From the NCBI GenBank assembly GCA_001567485.1, contig JZRA01000047.1:1-64000 (forward strand): DNA of 64,000 bases. Direction: 5' to 3'. Shown one piece after another: positions 54,451 to 63,142 of this stretch; the first letter of the stretch is position 1, and each line of letters starts with the position of its first letter. A model generated the notes under the pieces. The model had not been told where the DNA came from. It worked only from the letters and a program-made list of their open reading frames with translations, and made no database searches. The stretch is from Chloroflexi bacterium OLB13. Its GTDB lineage: Bacteria; Chloroflexota; Anaerolineae; Aggregatilineales; Phototrophicaceae. The translations under genes were made by a program, and so were the position numbers.

Positions 54451-55610
54451 GACTTCGCTCCGTTCTCGTGTTTGGCGATGACGGACAGGATTTCGGGGCC
54501 ATAGGTGCGCGTGCGCCACGGCCCGAGTCCTTCGATGTCGTCGAGGTCTTCGAGGGTCGCCGGTGTCCTGTAGGCCAGCGACCATAACGTCTGCTTGGTG
54601 ACGATCACGTCCGATTCGACGCCGCGTTCTTCGGCGCGTTTCTTGCGCCACGCGTGCAGCGCGGTATAGCGGTCGGCGATATCCGGCGGAGTTTGGGTGA
54701 TGGCTGGAGCGCTCGGCGTCTCGGCATGTTTGCCGCGCGCGATGGCCGCCAGCAGCGCGTCGCCCCAGCGCCGAACGCCGTGGTTCGATAGGCCGAAGAT
54801 ACCGCGCAGCGCGTCGCGGTTCGTGGGCTGTTCCCGCGCCAATTCCACCAGCGTGCGGTTCTGCACAACGTTCATGGGGGGGATGTTGGCGCGTTCGGCA
54901 AGCGCCTCGCGGGCTAGGTACAGCTCACGCAGCACGGCCATCTGGCGCGGGGTCAGGCGGGCCGGATAGCCGATCCGCCAGTAGCCGTCGGGATCGAAAC
55001 TGCGGCCCTCGTGCGGCGGGGTCATGCGGCCCATGTCGTCAAACGTCTCGCGCGCTTCCTCTAAATGCCCGCGCGCTTCCAACTCGGCCAGCAGTTGATC
55101 GTGCAATTCGGGCAGGTAGTGCGTATCGAACTGAGCATAGCGCAAGCTGGAGTGCGGCAGCGGACGCCTGCCCCAGTTGTCGCGCTGATGGCTCTTGTCA
55201 AGGTCAATACCCAGATAGTCGTGCACAAGATGATTCAGCCCGACCTGTCGCAAGCCGCAAATCCGCGCCGCGATCATCGTGTCGAACAGGCTTGAAAACG
55301 TGAACTGATAATCGCGCTTGAGGCACATCAGGTCGTATTCCGAGGCGTGAAACACCTTCTCAATGCGTGGGTCGGCAAACAGCGTGCCGAGCGCGTTCAG
55401 TTTCGGCAGCGCCAGCGGATCGACGATGTAATCGGCGCTGCGGCTCGAAATCTGAATCAGACACACCCGCTCGTGATAGGCATGCAGGCTGTTGGACTCC
55501 GTGTCGATTGCGAGCAGTGATTCGTGCTGCAGCGCATCTACCATCGCGTCGAGCTTGCGTGGATGATCGACATAGGTGGCGGCGGGGATGTTTGCGGGAT
55601 GTGGCATCAC
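54447..55610 (-). CDS. rnd: Ribonuclease D
   Basis: 387 residues from ATG 55610 (or the next codon, also ATG). DEDDy exonuclease motifs: LLAIDTESNSLHAY (Exo I, D-x-E), FHASEYDLMCLKR (Exo II, Asp), YAQFDTHYLPELHD (Exo III, Tyr and Asp). HRDC-type domains occupy about 205-380 (VLRELYLAREALAERANIPP and AWRKKRAEERGVESDV). It trims 3' ends of tRNA and other RNAs. It overlaps the downstream clamp-motif gene by 4 nt. Confidence 0.93.
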   Translation of the reverse strand: MMPHPANIPAATYVDHPRKLDAMVDALQHESLLAIDTESNSLHAYHERVCLIQISSRSADYIVDPLALPKLNALGTLFADPRIEKVFHASEYDLMCLKRDYQFTFSSLFDTMIAARICGLRQVGLNHLVHDYLGIDLDKSHQRDNWGRRPLPHSSLRYAQFDTHYLPELHDQLLAELEARGHLEEARETFDDMGRMTPPHEGRSFDPDGYWRIGYPARLTPRQMAVLRELYLAREALAERANIPPMNVVQNRTLVELAREQPTNRDALRGIFGLSNHGVRRWGDALLAAIARGKHAETPSAPAITQTPPDIADRYTALHAWRKKRAEERGVESDVIVTKQTLWSLAYRTPATLEDLDDIEGLGPWRTRTYGPEILSVIAKHENGAKS

Positions 55611-55708
55611 TCTAATGTACGGGATCGTTGCGAATTTCGTTTCTGCGAGTCATGATCTAGGCGCATTATAGCGCGACACAGGAACTCTGTTGAGACGGAG
55701 TCTGAGTT

Positions 55709-55738
55709 TTGACATGCCTCTCGCGCTTGTGATAAAAT
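55709..55738 (+). promoter_or_regulatory. Promoter of the Rieske/cytochrome b operon
   Basis: TTGACA (55709-55714), 18-bp spacer, TAAAAT (55733-55738). With a start near 55745 the leader of the Rieske mRNA is about 85 nt. The -35 is a perfect consensus match. Confidence 0.7.
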
Positions 55739-55830
55739 CCACACAGTCAGGTCGAGCGGAGGCAGCCGAGGGATTGGCGATCCATTTTCCCATCTGCGGC
55801 CTTGGGCAATGAGTGAAGGATATCCAGCGT

Positions 55831-56457
55831 ATGGCGACAGCAACACCGGCGCAAGGCGCGGCATCAACCGCACCTACCAAAGCGCAAGCCGTCGAAGTTA
55901 GTGCAGTTAGCCGCCGCGAGTTTCTGTACTACATTTGGGGCGCCAGCATTGTGCTGCTGCTTGGAGAGGTCGGGGCGGCCACGATCTGGTACGCTCTCCC
56001 TCGTTTCCGTGAGGGAGAATTCGGCGGCACCTTCCGCTATACGCCGTCGGATGTCGTGCCAGCCGCAGGCGAAGCGCCGATCACCGTGCCGGCGGGCCGG
56101 TTTCACATCGCGCACATGGCCGACGGCGGCCTCGTGGTGCTCTATCAGGTCTGCACGCATTTGGGCTGCCTGCCGAAGTGGGAGCCGGTCAATACGCGTT
56201 TCGCCTGCCCGTGTCACGGCTCGCAGTATCACCTCGACGGCCGCTGGATCACCGGCCCGGCCCCGCGCGGCCTAGATCGCTTCCCGCTGACGGTCGTTCT
56301 CCATAACGGGGAGACTCGCAGCAACGGCGTCGATGGCTGGCCGATCGACATCTCGGACATCACGCTTGACGACATCGCGCAAATCGTCGTCGATACCGGC
56401 GCCCGTGTCACCGGCCCTGCGCATGGTGCGGAAGCCCGGTTTACCGGTAGTGCGTAA
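55831..56457 (+). CDS. Rieske iron-sulphur protein
   Basis: 208 residues from ATG 55831 (AAGGA about 10 nt upstream); a GTG at 55813 would add 6. A membrane anchor (about 32-52: LYYIWGASIVLLLGEVG) follows a SRREFL sequence that resembles a twin-Arg region with one Arg pair. The [2Fe-2S] ligands are C108 and H110 (CTHLGC) and C126 and H129 (CPCHGS), with C113 and C128 forming the disulphide. It takes electrons from quinol to the c-type cytochromes. It is the first gene of the operon, followed by cytochrome b 23 bp downstream. Confidence 0.95.
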   Translation: MATATPAQGAASTAPTKAQAVEVSAVSRREFLYYIWGASIVLLLGEVGAATIWYALPRFREGEFGGTFRYTPSDVVPAAGEAPITVPAGRFHIAHMADGGLVVLYQVCTHLGCLPKWEPVNTRFACPCHGSQYHLDGRWITGPAPRGLDRFPLTVVLHNGETRSNGVDGWPIDISDITLDDIAQIVVDTGARVTGPAHGAEARFTGSA

Positions 56458-56480
56458 GTAGAGAGTCGAGGAGCGCTTTA

Positions 56481-58283
56481 ATGTCAGTTCTTCCGTTTCC
56501 GTCCTTCCTAGATGACATCAAAGAGAAGGGCTTGAAAAAGGCGATCTTCGAGGGCGTCGACAACATCGTCGAGCGCGTTACGTCGGGCATGAACATTCAG
56601 GATGTCCGTGAAGCGCTGCGCGGTGAAACCCCGACACGCCGCCCGAACCCGCGCCTGCAGCCCCATGCCGACGGCTTTTGGCTGCACATGCGGCCCTCGT
56701 TCTTCCATCGTGATATGACCGGCCTCTACCCGACCTTCCGGTTGGGCTGGCTTTCGACGTATCTCGTCGCTTTCGAGACGATCACCGGTCTGATCCTGAT
56801 GGTGTGGTATACGCCGTCGCCGGAGATCGCCTACGGCAACATGCTCAACATCCTCGGTAACGTGCCGCTCGGCCAGCTCATGCGCGACCTGCACCGCCTC
56901 GGCGCGGAAGCGATGGTGCTGATCGTCACGCTGCACATGCTCCGAACATTCTTGACGGGCAGTTATAAGAAGCCGAGACAGTTCACGTGGTTTACCGGCG
57001 TCGTGCTGCTGTTCGTCACGCTGTTCCTCAGCTTCTCCGGCTACCTGCTGCCGTGGGATCAGTTGAGCTTGTGGGCGGTCACCATCGGCGCGTCGATGGT
57101 CGAGGCGACCCCGCCCAAGATCGTCGGCGATAACCTGAACCTGCTGCTGCGCGGCGGCCCTGAAATGGGCGCCAACGGTCTGCTTCGCTTCTACCTGCTG
57201 CATGTGCTGCTGGTTCCGGCGGTGCTGTTCATCTTCACCGGCGTTCACTACTACAAGGTGATCGTACACGGCCACAGCCTGCCGCCGAAGTCCGAGAACA
57301 TCGGCGAGGACACCGCCAAGCGCGTGCCGTTGGACAAGCGCGTGTACTTCATCCCTGACGTGCTGACCAGCGAGATCATGTGGATCGCTGTCACGACGCT
57401 GGTGCTGGTCATCCTGTGCGTGTGGTTCTATCACGCGCCGCTTGAGAACCACGCCGACCCGCAGATCACACCGATCGGCACAACCGCGCCGTGGTACTTC
57501 CTGTGGATTCAAGGCGCGCTGAAACTCGGCGACAAGGTGTTCTGGGGCGTGATCTTCCCCGGCGTTTACCTCGTCTTCCTGATGGTCATGCCGTACCTCG
57601 ACACGACCAAGAGCCGCCGCTACGCCGACCGCCGCTTCGCGCTCAGCGTGGGCTTCGTGCTAACGTCGTTCACGGTGATCCTGAGCTACATGGGCCTGCC
57701 GGAATACGGCGTGGCGACCTCGGCCGACGCGCGCGTCATCCACGAGATGACGATGGAGCCTGCTCACAATCACATGGGCAAGCTGCTGCCGGTGCCATAC
57801 GCCGAGCTTGCGCCGGGAGCGTATACCACCGCGCAGTTCGAAAGCGACTCGCCGGACATGGACGTGGCCGAGTTCAACACGCTGATCGACGAGACCAGCA
57901 TCCGCACGGATCTGATCGCCCAGCTTAACCTCGCGCATCTGAACAACGCCCAGAGCTATGAACGGATCCCGTTCGTGGTCATTCCGGACTCGTCACCGAC
58001 CCTCAACGCAGCCATCGAGGAGTTCCATCATCTGCTCGAAATCGAGAGTATGGAACTCTACAACGCACATGGCATGGTGATCGTGACCGACAATCAGGCG
58101 GGCTTGAAGCGCCTCGACGTGCTGATCCAGTGGGAAGAGGTCGAGCTGAACGAGACCGGCGGTGTTATCGTTGACGATCAGGGCAACCCGATCCCGGTGT
58201 TGAAGGATGACGGCACGCCAGTGTATCGCTGGAGTTCCGATCACATCTTCATCCACGAGAACAGCGCCTACTTCCAGAACTAA
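56481..58283 (+). CDS. Cytochrome b (bc-complex), full-length with C-terminal extension
   Basis: 600 residues from ATG 56481. The N-terminal cytochrome b domain has the four-helix haem core with paired His residues in LMRDLHRLGAEAMVL / TLHMLRTFL and LLHVLLVPAV / GVHYYKVIV. A PEWY-like loop may be near TAPWYFLWIQGALKL. Subunit IV-like helices run to about residue 410. The last ~190 residues (AHNHMGKLLPVP...FHHLLEIESMELYNAHGMVIV) are hydrophilic and I do not recognise them. It follows the Rieske gene in the operon. Confidence 0.93.
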   Translation: MSVLPFPSFLDDIKEKGLKKAIFEGVDNIVERVTSGMNIQDVREALRGETPTRRPNPRLQPHADGFWLHMRPSFFHRDMTGLYPTFRLGWLSTYLVAFETITGLILMVWYTPSPEIAYGNMLNILGNVPLGQLMRDLHRLGAEAMVLIVTLHMLRTFLTGSYKKPRQFTWFTGVVLLFVTLFLSFSGYLLPWDQLSLWAVTIGASMVEATPPKIVGDNLNLLLRGGPEMGANGLLRFYLLHVLLVPAVLFIFTGVHYYKVIVHGHSLPPKSENIGEDTAKRVPLDKRVYFIPDVLTSEIMWIAVTTLVLVILCVWFYHAPLENHADPQITPIGTTAPWYFLWIQGALKLGDKVFWGVIFPGVYLVFLMVMPYLDTTKSRRYADRRFALSVGFVLTSFTVILSYMGLPEYGVATSADARVIHEMTMEPAHNHMGKLLPVPYAELAPGAYTTAQFESDSPDMDVAEFNTLIDETSIRTDLIAQLNLAHLNNAQSYERIPFVVIPDSSPTLNAAIEEFHHLLEIESMELYNAHGMVIVTDNQAGLKRLDVLIQWEEVELNETGGVIVDDQGNPIPVLKDDGTPVYRWSSDHIFIHENSAYFQN

Positions 58284-58430
58284 CGTGGAACCGCCCCTCT
58301 CCCTGAGCAGCGCGCTGCCCCGTCCCGCAGGGCGAGGGGATACACCAACAATAAGCCCCCGGCTTCGCACAGCAGCGATGCCGGGGGAATGGGTCGAGGG
58401 GCATCGATTGAGCACTAAAGGGACTCGCTA
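58284..58430 (+). other. Spacer in the operon with strong hairpin
   Basis: CCCCCGGC (58357-58364) and GCCGGGGG (58379-58387) form a long stem; a CCCTCTCCCTGAG sequence precedes it. No T-run. It may adjust stability of the cytochrome b part of the mRNA. Confidence 0.4.
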
Positions 58431-59649
58431 ATGCATCTATTCGGACGAATGCTCATTGAGCGCATCGAGAACCGCATTCTGGTCGGGACCATCGCCTTTG
58501 TCGGCATCATGGTCTTGGTCGGATGGGTTGCGATCAACGAGAACGCGCGTATGGCCTCGTTCACCCGCCAGTACAGCGCCCGGTCGATCGAGCGCGGCGC
58601 CGAATTGTTCGCGGCCAACTGCTCGACCTGCCACGGCACCGACGGCCGGGGCGCACAGCTTCGCGCGCCAGCCCTCAACAGCCCGCATCTGTTCGGGTTC
58701 GACTACCTCGCCCAGTGGGATGACGAGATCGACACGCTCAACCGCGAGGTCGAGACGCTGGAAGCCGAGAAGCTCACGCTTCAGGACGAGCTGGCTGGCG
58801 AGGGCGTGACCGAACGCCGCCGCGAAGCAATCGAGACCCGCATCGCCGAGATCGACGCCGAGATCGCCAATCCAGAGCGTCAGGCCCGCATCGAGGAGCT
58901 TCAGTCCGAACGGGAGCAGCAGATCAGCGCCATGTCGGCGGCTATCGATCTGGGCTACGACCCCGACGTGCCCTCGCGCCTCGACCAGCTCGGTTGGGGC
59001 GGCACCCGTGAAAGCTTCATCCAGACCACCCTGATCCACGGCCGGCGACCAGTATCAGCTATTGGCCCGCGCCGATGGTGTCATGGAGCCAACGCAGCGG
59101 CGGGCCACTGCGCGACGACCAGATCAACGACATCGTGAACTACATCATGAACTGGGATAAAGGCAGCGACTGGACGCTAGACGATCTTCTCGCTGTCAAG
59201 CAGTTCGCGATCGTTCCGGGCGTCGGCGGCGGTGACAGCGGCGAGGTCACTGCCGAAGCGGTCGGCACCGACGTCGATGCCGTGCTCGCGCAGTTGGAGA
59301 CGGTCGTCGGCGATCCGGCGCATGGTCAGCAGCTGTACGAGGGCAAAGAGCAAACCCAGCTCGCTCAGCGGCTCAGCTGCTCGGGCTGCCACTACAACGG
59401 CGTACTCGGCCCGAACTACGACGGGATGTGGCCGCGCATCGTCAACGAACGGCTGACCGATCCGGCGCTGGCAGCTTTACGCCAGAGAAGTACGTGGTCG
59501 ACAGCATTCTGCTGCCCAGCGACTACGTCGTGTCCGGGTATCAGGCCGGGCAGATGCTGACCATCTATCCGCAGCAGCTTGGCATTCAGGATCTCGCGGA
59601 CATCATCGAGTACATCAAGTCCACGGATCCGAACTACGTCGCGCCGTAA
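58431..59649 (+). CDS. Membrane-anchored di-haem cytochrome c with internal coiled coil (two apparent frameshifts)
   Basis: From ATG 58431: an anchor helix (ILVGTIAFVGIMVLVGWVAI), first haem site CSTCHG, then a long charged helix (EIDTLNREVETLEAEKLTLQ... to about residue 175) that looks like a coiled coil. The frame must shift near 59050 to reach YWPAPMVSWSQRSGGPLRDD and the second haem site CSGCHY, and again near 59465 to reach FTPEKYVVDSILLPSDYVVS and the stop at 59647. Each needs one added base in a GGCCGG or TGGC context. It likely accepts electrons from the Rieske protein. The two shifts in an otherwise conserved operon suggest sequence errors. Confidence 0.75.
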
Positions 59650-59728
59650 CGGCCGGCAGAGGTCGGCTAGAGCGGATCGCACCCAGACGTTGACGTTTAC
59701 GGTGCGCCACTGCAAATGATGCGAGACC

Positions 59729-59763
59729 AGCCCCCATGACGCGATGTTGTGGGGGCTTTTTGT
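59729..59763 (+). terminator. Intrinsic terminator after the di-haem cytochrome c gene
   Basis: AGCCCCCA (59729-59736) pairs with TGGGGGCT (59750-59757), followed by TTTTTGT. The 13-nt loop is larger than usual, but the stem is strong. Confidence 0.75.
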
Positions 59764-59805
59764 CGGGTTGTGCCGGGTTCGCGGCCAATGGGAAAGGACA
59801 ACAAG

Positions 59806-60483
59806 GTGTACCGCACACTGATCGTTTTCGCCGGCCTGCTGCTGTTGATCGCCGGCCTTGTGCTCGCGCAGGAGCCGGCAGCGACCGAAACACCCGCTGC
59901 GGCGGTCTCGTGTGATCCTGCTGACCTCCATGCCTACACAACGGAACGCGTCGCTGATGCGCAGGCCGCGCTCGCTGAAAGCACCGACCCCGAAGCGATC
60001 AACGCCGCGCTGGGGCAGCTGTATCTTATCGGCGAGGAGTTCAAGGCGCGCGCGCTGACGTGCGGGTACATCCCCGAAAATATCGGCCAAATGCCGATCG
60101 ACGAGGATACGTCCATCGAGCGCGTGATCGAGGTGATGGACACGCTCACCGGCGATCCTCTGCGCGGTCAGCTCTTGTATCTTGGACAGGAACGCAGCAC
60201 ACAGAACGCGACGCTCGGCTGTTCGGGCTGTCACGCGACGGGCGATGTCGCGCCGATCACCGAAGGCACATGGACACGCTGGGACGAGGAACGCCGCCTG
60301 CTGCCCGAATACGCCGAGCAAGACTTCGCGCATTACGCCGCCGAGGCGATTCTGCACCCCAACGTGTATGTCGTGCCGCCCTACGGCGAAAACCTCATGC
60401 CGGCCATTTACACGCTGGCGCTCGGTTATCAAGATCTGCTCGACCTGATCCGCTTCCTCGAAAGCCAAGATCAACTTCCGTAA
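59806..60483 (+). CDS. Exported mono-haem cytochrome c
   Basis: 225 residues from GTG 59806, preferred because GGAAAGGA lies 7 nt upstream; ATG 59788 would add 6 residues. A signal peptide or anchor (RTLIVFAGLLLLIAGLVLAQ) is followed by a helical region and one haem site CSGCHATG (about residue 140). The Met ligand may be in GENLMPAIYT. It has its own position after a terminator, so it may be partly separately expressed. It is likely the soluble or tethered electron carrier for the bc complex. Confidence 0.85.
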   Translation: MYRTLIVFAGLLLLIAGLVLAQEPAATETPAAAVSCDPADLHAYTTERVADAQAALAESTDPEAINAALGQLYLIGEEFKARALTCGYIPENIGQMPIDEDTSIERVIEVMDTLTGDPLRGQLLYLGQERSTQNATLGCSGCHATGDVAPITEGTWTRWDEERRLLPEYAEQDFAHYAAEAILHPNVYVVPPYGENLMPAIYTLALGYQDLLDLIRFLESQDQLP

Positions 60484-60634
60484 GGGCGGGGAGGGAGACA
60501 GCAGGCGCAATCGCGCGCCACATTCCTCCGGCCTGCGCCGGGGTGCTAGTATCACATGTGATCGTTGGTGTTATCATCTGGCGGGTTCTTCGCGCATCGA
60601 TGACGACTATGGCTTGTTAGCTCAGAGCTATATC

Positions 60635-61549
60635 CTAGCACAGTGTTTCATCAAATGAGTCTTGGTTCGGTGCAGCTTCGCGGCCTACTCGGATGAACTG
60701 TTGAACAACGGAGGCAACCGTGTCTTCGTGCCAAACCATGGCGAGCTGTGATGAACCGGCTGCAGGTAGCTTCATGTAACTTACCTCGGCGTGAGGCAGG
60801 GCCATAACCGAAGCAGGCAGTAGTGAAACACCCAATCCGGCCGCGACAAGGCCGACGATGGTTGTCATCTGGACGGCTTCTTGCGTGATGTTCGGCGTAA
60901 ATCCTGCCTCTTGACAGGCTCTGATAATGTGCCTGAACAGTGCTGTTCCAAACTGTCGGGGAAACAGAATAAACGACTCATCAGCCAACTGGTGAAGTTG
61001 TAGGGTGTCTTGCTGCGCTAGTGGGTGACAACGTGGCAATACCGCACAAAAGGTCTCGGTGAGGACGGCTTCTATGTGTAGAGCCTTGTCAACCTCATCA
61101 TCTACTACCCGACAAAAACCAACGTCGATACGTGCTTCGATCAACGCGTTCAATTGTTCGTTCGAAGTCATGCTGCTCAATGTCAATTCAACCTTAGGAT
61201 ACTTGATGCGGAACGCCCGAATGATCGCTGGAAGGAGCCGATAGGCGGCGCTCTCGACAAATCCGATGTGAAGATGTCCGATTTCGCCTCTGGCGACCTG
61301 CTGGACGCGCTTAACACCGCCATCGACCCGATCGAGAATGCGGTAGGCCTCGGTCAGAAAGACTTCCCCTGCGACCGTTAAGGTAATCGAGCGTCCTTGC
61401 CGGTGAAATAATTCCAAGCCAAGCTCGATTTCTAACCGCTGAATCTGCTGACTCAGAGGAGGCTGCGTCATATTGAGAGCCTCTGCCGCCCTTCGAAAGT
61501 TCATCGCTTCTGCCACGGCGACGAAGTAGCGCAGGTGTCGCAGTTCCAT
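60635..61549 (-). CDS. LysR-family transcriptional regulator
   Basis: 304 residues from ATG 61549 (MELRHLRYFVAVAEAMNFRR), the standard LysR start; ATG 61567 is possible. The winged HTH (AAEALNMTQPPLSQQIQRLE) occupies residues 18-37, and a periplasmic-binding-type sensor domain spans about 90-300 (LHIGFVESAAYRLLPAIIRAF; VGLVAAGLGVSLLPASV). It is divergent from an SDR gene, the usual target of such a regulator. An inverted repeat between them is the probable binding site. Confidence 0.92.
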   Translation of the reverse strand: MELRHLRYFVAVAEAMNFRRAAEALNMTQPPLSQQIQRLEIELGLELFHRQGRSITLTVAGEVFLTEAYRILDRVDGGVKRVQQVARGEIGHLHIGFVESAAYRLLPAIIRAFRIKYPKVELTLSSMTSNEQLNALIEARIDVGFCRVVDDEVDKALHIEAVLTETFCAVLPRCHPLAQQDTLQLHQLADESFILFPRQFGTALFRHIIRACQEAGFTPNITQEAVQMTTIVGLVAAGLGVSLLPASVMALPHAEVSYMKLPAAGSSQLAMVWHEDTVASVVQQFIRVGREAAPNQDSFDETLC

Positions 61550-61588
61550 AATTGATACGTTCTCCATATCAGAACCTATAAAACAATA

Positions 61589-61616
61589 TATTGGACATCT
61601 CAAGGATTGTCCAATA
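61589..61616. promoter_or_regulatory. Inverted repeat, probable LysR operator
   Basis: TATTGGACA (61589-61597) and TGTCCAATA (61608-61616), a perfect 9-bp inverted repeat with a 10-bp spacer, in the gap between the divergent LysR and SDR genes. It overlaps possible -35/-10 elements (TTGGAC, TAGAGT, 18 bp apart) for the SDR. Confidence 0.65.
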
Positions 61617-61651
61617 GAGTCGATCATAAACAGCAGAGAGGAACAACGCTG

Positions 61652-62404
61652 ATGCAGGCTGACCGCGTCATCGTCGTCACCGGGGGTGGTAGTGGGATCG
61701 GGCAAGCGATTGCAGGGGCATTTGCTGCTCGCGGCGATCATGTAGTCATTCTAGGACGCACAGAAGTGAAACTGCGCACGACTATGGATAATCTCGGCGA
61801 CCGAGTTTCGTTCCAAGTCACCGATGTAAGCCAGCGTGAGCAGGTCGAGTCCGCTGTCCGTTCAATCATTCAACGATTTGACCGAGTCAATGTATTAGTG
61901 AATAACGCGGGTTTGGTTAAAGGTATCACTACCGATATGCCTCTACCTGAAGCAGAAATTGTGTGGGAACAAGAGATCGGCTCAAACCTGAAAGGAGCTT
62001 TCTTGATGAGCGTCGGCCTTGCGCCGTATCTGGTGCGTCCTGGCGGTCGTATCATCAATATCGGCTCCATTGCAGCCTACACGGGCGGTAGCCGGGGCGG
62101 AGTGATCGGTTACGGCACGGCAAAAGCAGGACTACATGGCCTGACCTGCGCACTTGCCAGAGAACTTAGCCCACAGGGAATTACGGTCAACACCGTCGCT
62201 CCGGGATTCATCGCCGAAACGGACTTTTTCGGCGGCCCTTTAACTGTTGAACAGGTTCAGAGCAAAACGATGCATATTCCAATGAGGCGTGCCGGAAAAC
62301 CCGAAGATGTGTCACATGTCGTGTGTTTTCTAGCGTCTGAATCCGCATCATACATCACAGGTGAGGTTATCCACGTTAACGGAGGATGGCTGTTTGGACG
62401 GTAA
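61652..62404 (+). CDS. Short-chain dehydrogenase/reductase
   Basis: 250 residues from ATG 61652, with GAGAGGAA upstream. Classical SDR motifs: TGGGSGIG (residues 10-17), NNAG, the catalytic Ser in INIGSIAAYTG, Y-x3-K in IGYGTAKAG, and the C-terminal HVNGGWLFGR. It reduces or oxidises a hydroxyl/ketone with NAD(P)H; the FabG-like form gives no substrate. Divergent from its likely LysR regulator. Confidence 0.93.
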   Translation: MQADRVIVVTGGGSGIGQAIAGAFAARGDHVVILGRTEVKLRTTMDNLGDRVSFQVTDVSQREQVESAVRSIIQRFDRVNVLVNNAGLVKGITTDMPLPEAEIVWEQEIGSNLKGAFLMSVGLAPYLVRPGGRIINIGSIAAYTGGSRGGVIGYGTAKAGLHGLTCALARELSPQGITVNTVAPGFIAETDFFGGPLTVEQVQSKTMHIPMRRAGKPEDVSHVVCFLASESASYITGEVIHVNGGWLFGR

Positions 62405-62489
62405 TCGGCACCCTCGCGTTCTACGCTGCGCAGTGACGCTGACGAACGGTAAAGTATATCCGACAAAATAGCGGATTTAAGGTACGACA

Positions 62490-62702
62490 ATGACTAATCT
62501 CGGAGTACGCAGATCTCAAGACGTACAACAGTCTGAAACGGATGCTTGCCATATCGAACAACCTTGTCGATTACTGCGCAGTTGGAATGAGCGCGAGTCG
62601 ATCTTCACCGAAGGACTCGACGCGCGGCCGTTGGTTTTCCCAGTACTTGTCACAGATCGGATGCCTTATCCGTCTTATCTCTTAGATCTTGAAACACCCT
62701 GA
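62490..62702 (+). CDS. Short ORF of unknown function
   Basis: 70 residues from ATG 62490, with TAAGGT upstream. No domain is recognised (WNERESIFTEGLDARPLVFP). It lies between the SDR and the membrane protein on the same strand. It may be chance or the end of a decayed gene. Confidence 0.3.
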   Translation: MTNLGVRRSQDVQQSETDACHIEQPCRLLRSWNERESIFTEGLDARPLVFPVLVTDRMPYPSYLLDLETP

Positions 62703-62722
62703 GGTAAGCGAAGGAGTATTCG

Positions 62723-63142
62723 ATGTCCCTCCATCCCGCGATACAGCGTGCCGCCGCCGGAATTGTCGTTCTGCACGCGGCAATCGGCTTTCTGCACGCG
62801 ATGACTCACCTGCTCATCCCGGTTCCCCTCGATTTGTGGGGATATGTGTACGTTGCGCTGGTCATCGGCGTCGCGCCGCTGCTCGGCGTGTGGCTGATGC
62901 GTCCGCCGCACGTTCGACTCGGCGCGTGGCTGCTGCTTGTCGGCATGGCCGGGGCGCTCGTGTTCGGGCTGCTCGAACACTTCATGCTGCCCGGCGCGGA
63001 TAACATCGCACACGTTTCGTCCGGTGTATGGCAGGGGACGTTTCAGTGGACAGCAGCAGCGCTGCTCGTGATTGAAGCGCTCGGAACGCTGGTTGGCCTG
63101 ATCGCTGTCCAGCCGCGCCTGATGAAGAAAGGAGCGCAGTGA
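62723..63142 (+). CDS. Small integral membrane protein, unknown
   Basis: 139 residues from ATG 62723, with AAGGAG upstream. Four membrane segments are seen (AAAGIVVLHAAIGFLHAMTH, YVYVALVIGVAPLLGVWL, WLLLVGMAGALVFGLLEHF, WTAAALLVIEALGTLVGLI). His residues occur in the first and third helix ends. Its TGA overlaps the start of the next gene, so the two are coupled. Confidence 0.8.
   Translation: MSLHPAIQRAAAGIVVLHAAIGFLHAMTHLLIPVPLDLWGYVYVALVIGVAPLLGVWLMRPPHVRLGAWLLLVGMAGALVFGLLEHFMLPGADNIAHVSSGVWQGTFQWTAAALLVIEALGTLVGLIAVQPRLMKKGAQ

Noticed and set aside
58284-58430. Terminator between cytochrome b and cytochrome c genes
   Set aside because: The hairpin lacks a T-run and the genes belong to one complex, so it is more likely an mRNA-processing or stability element.
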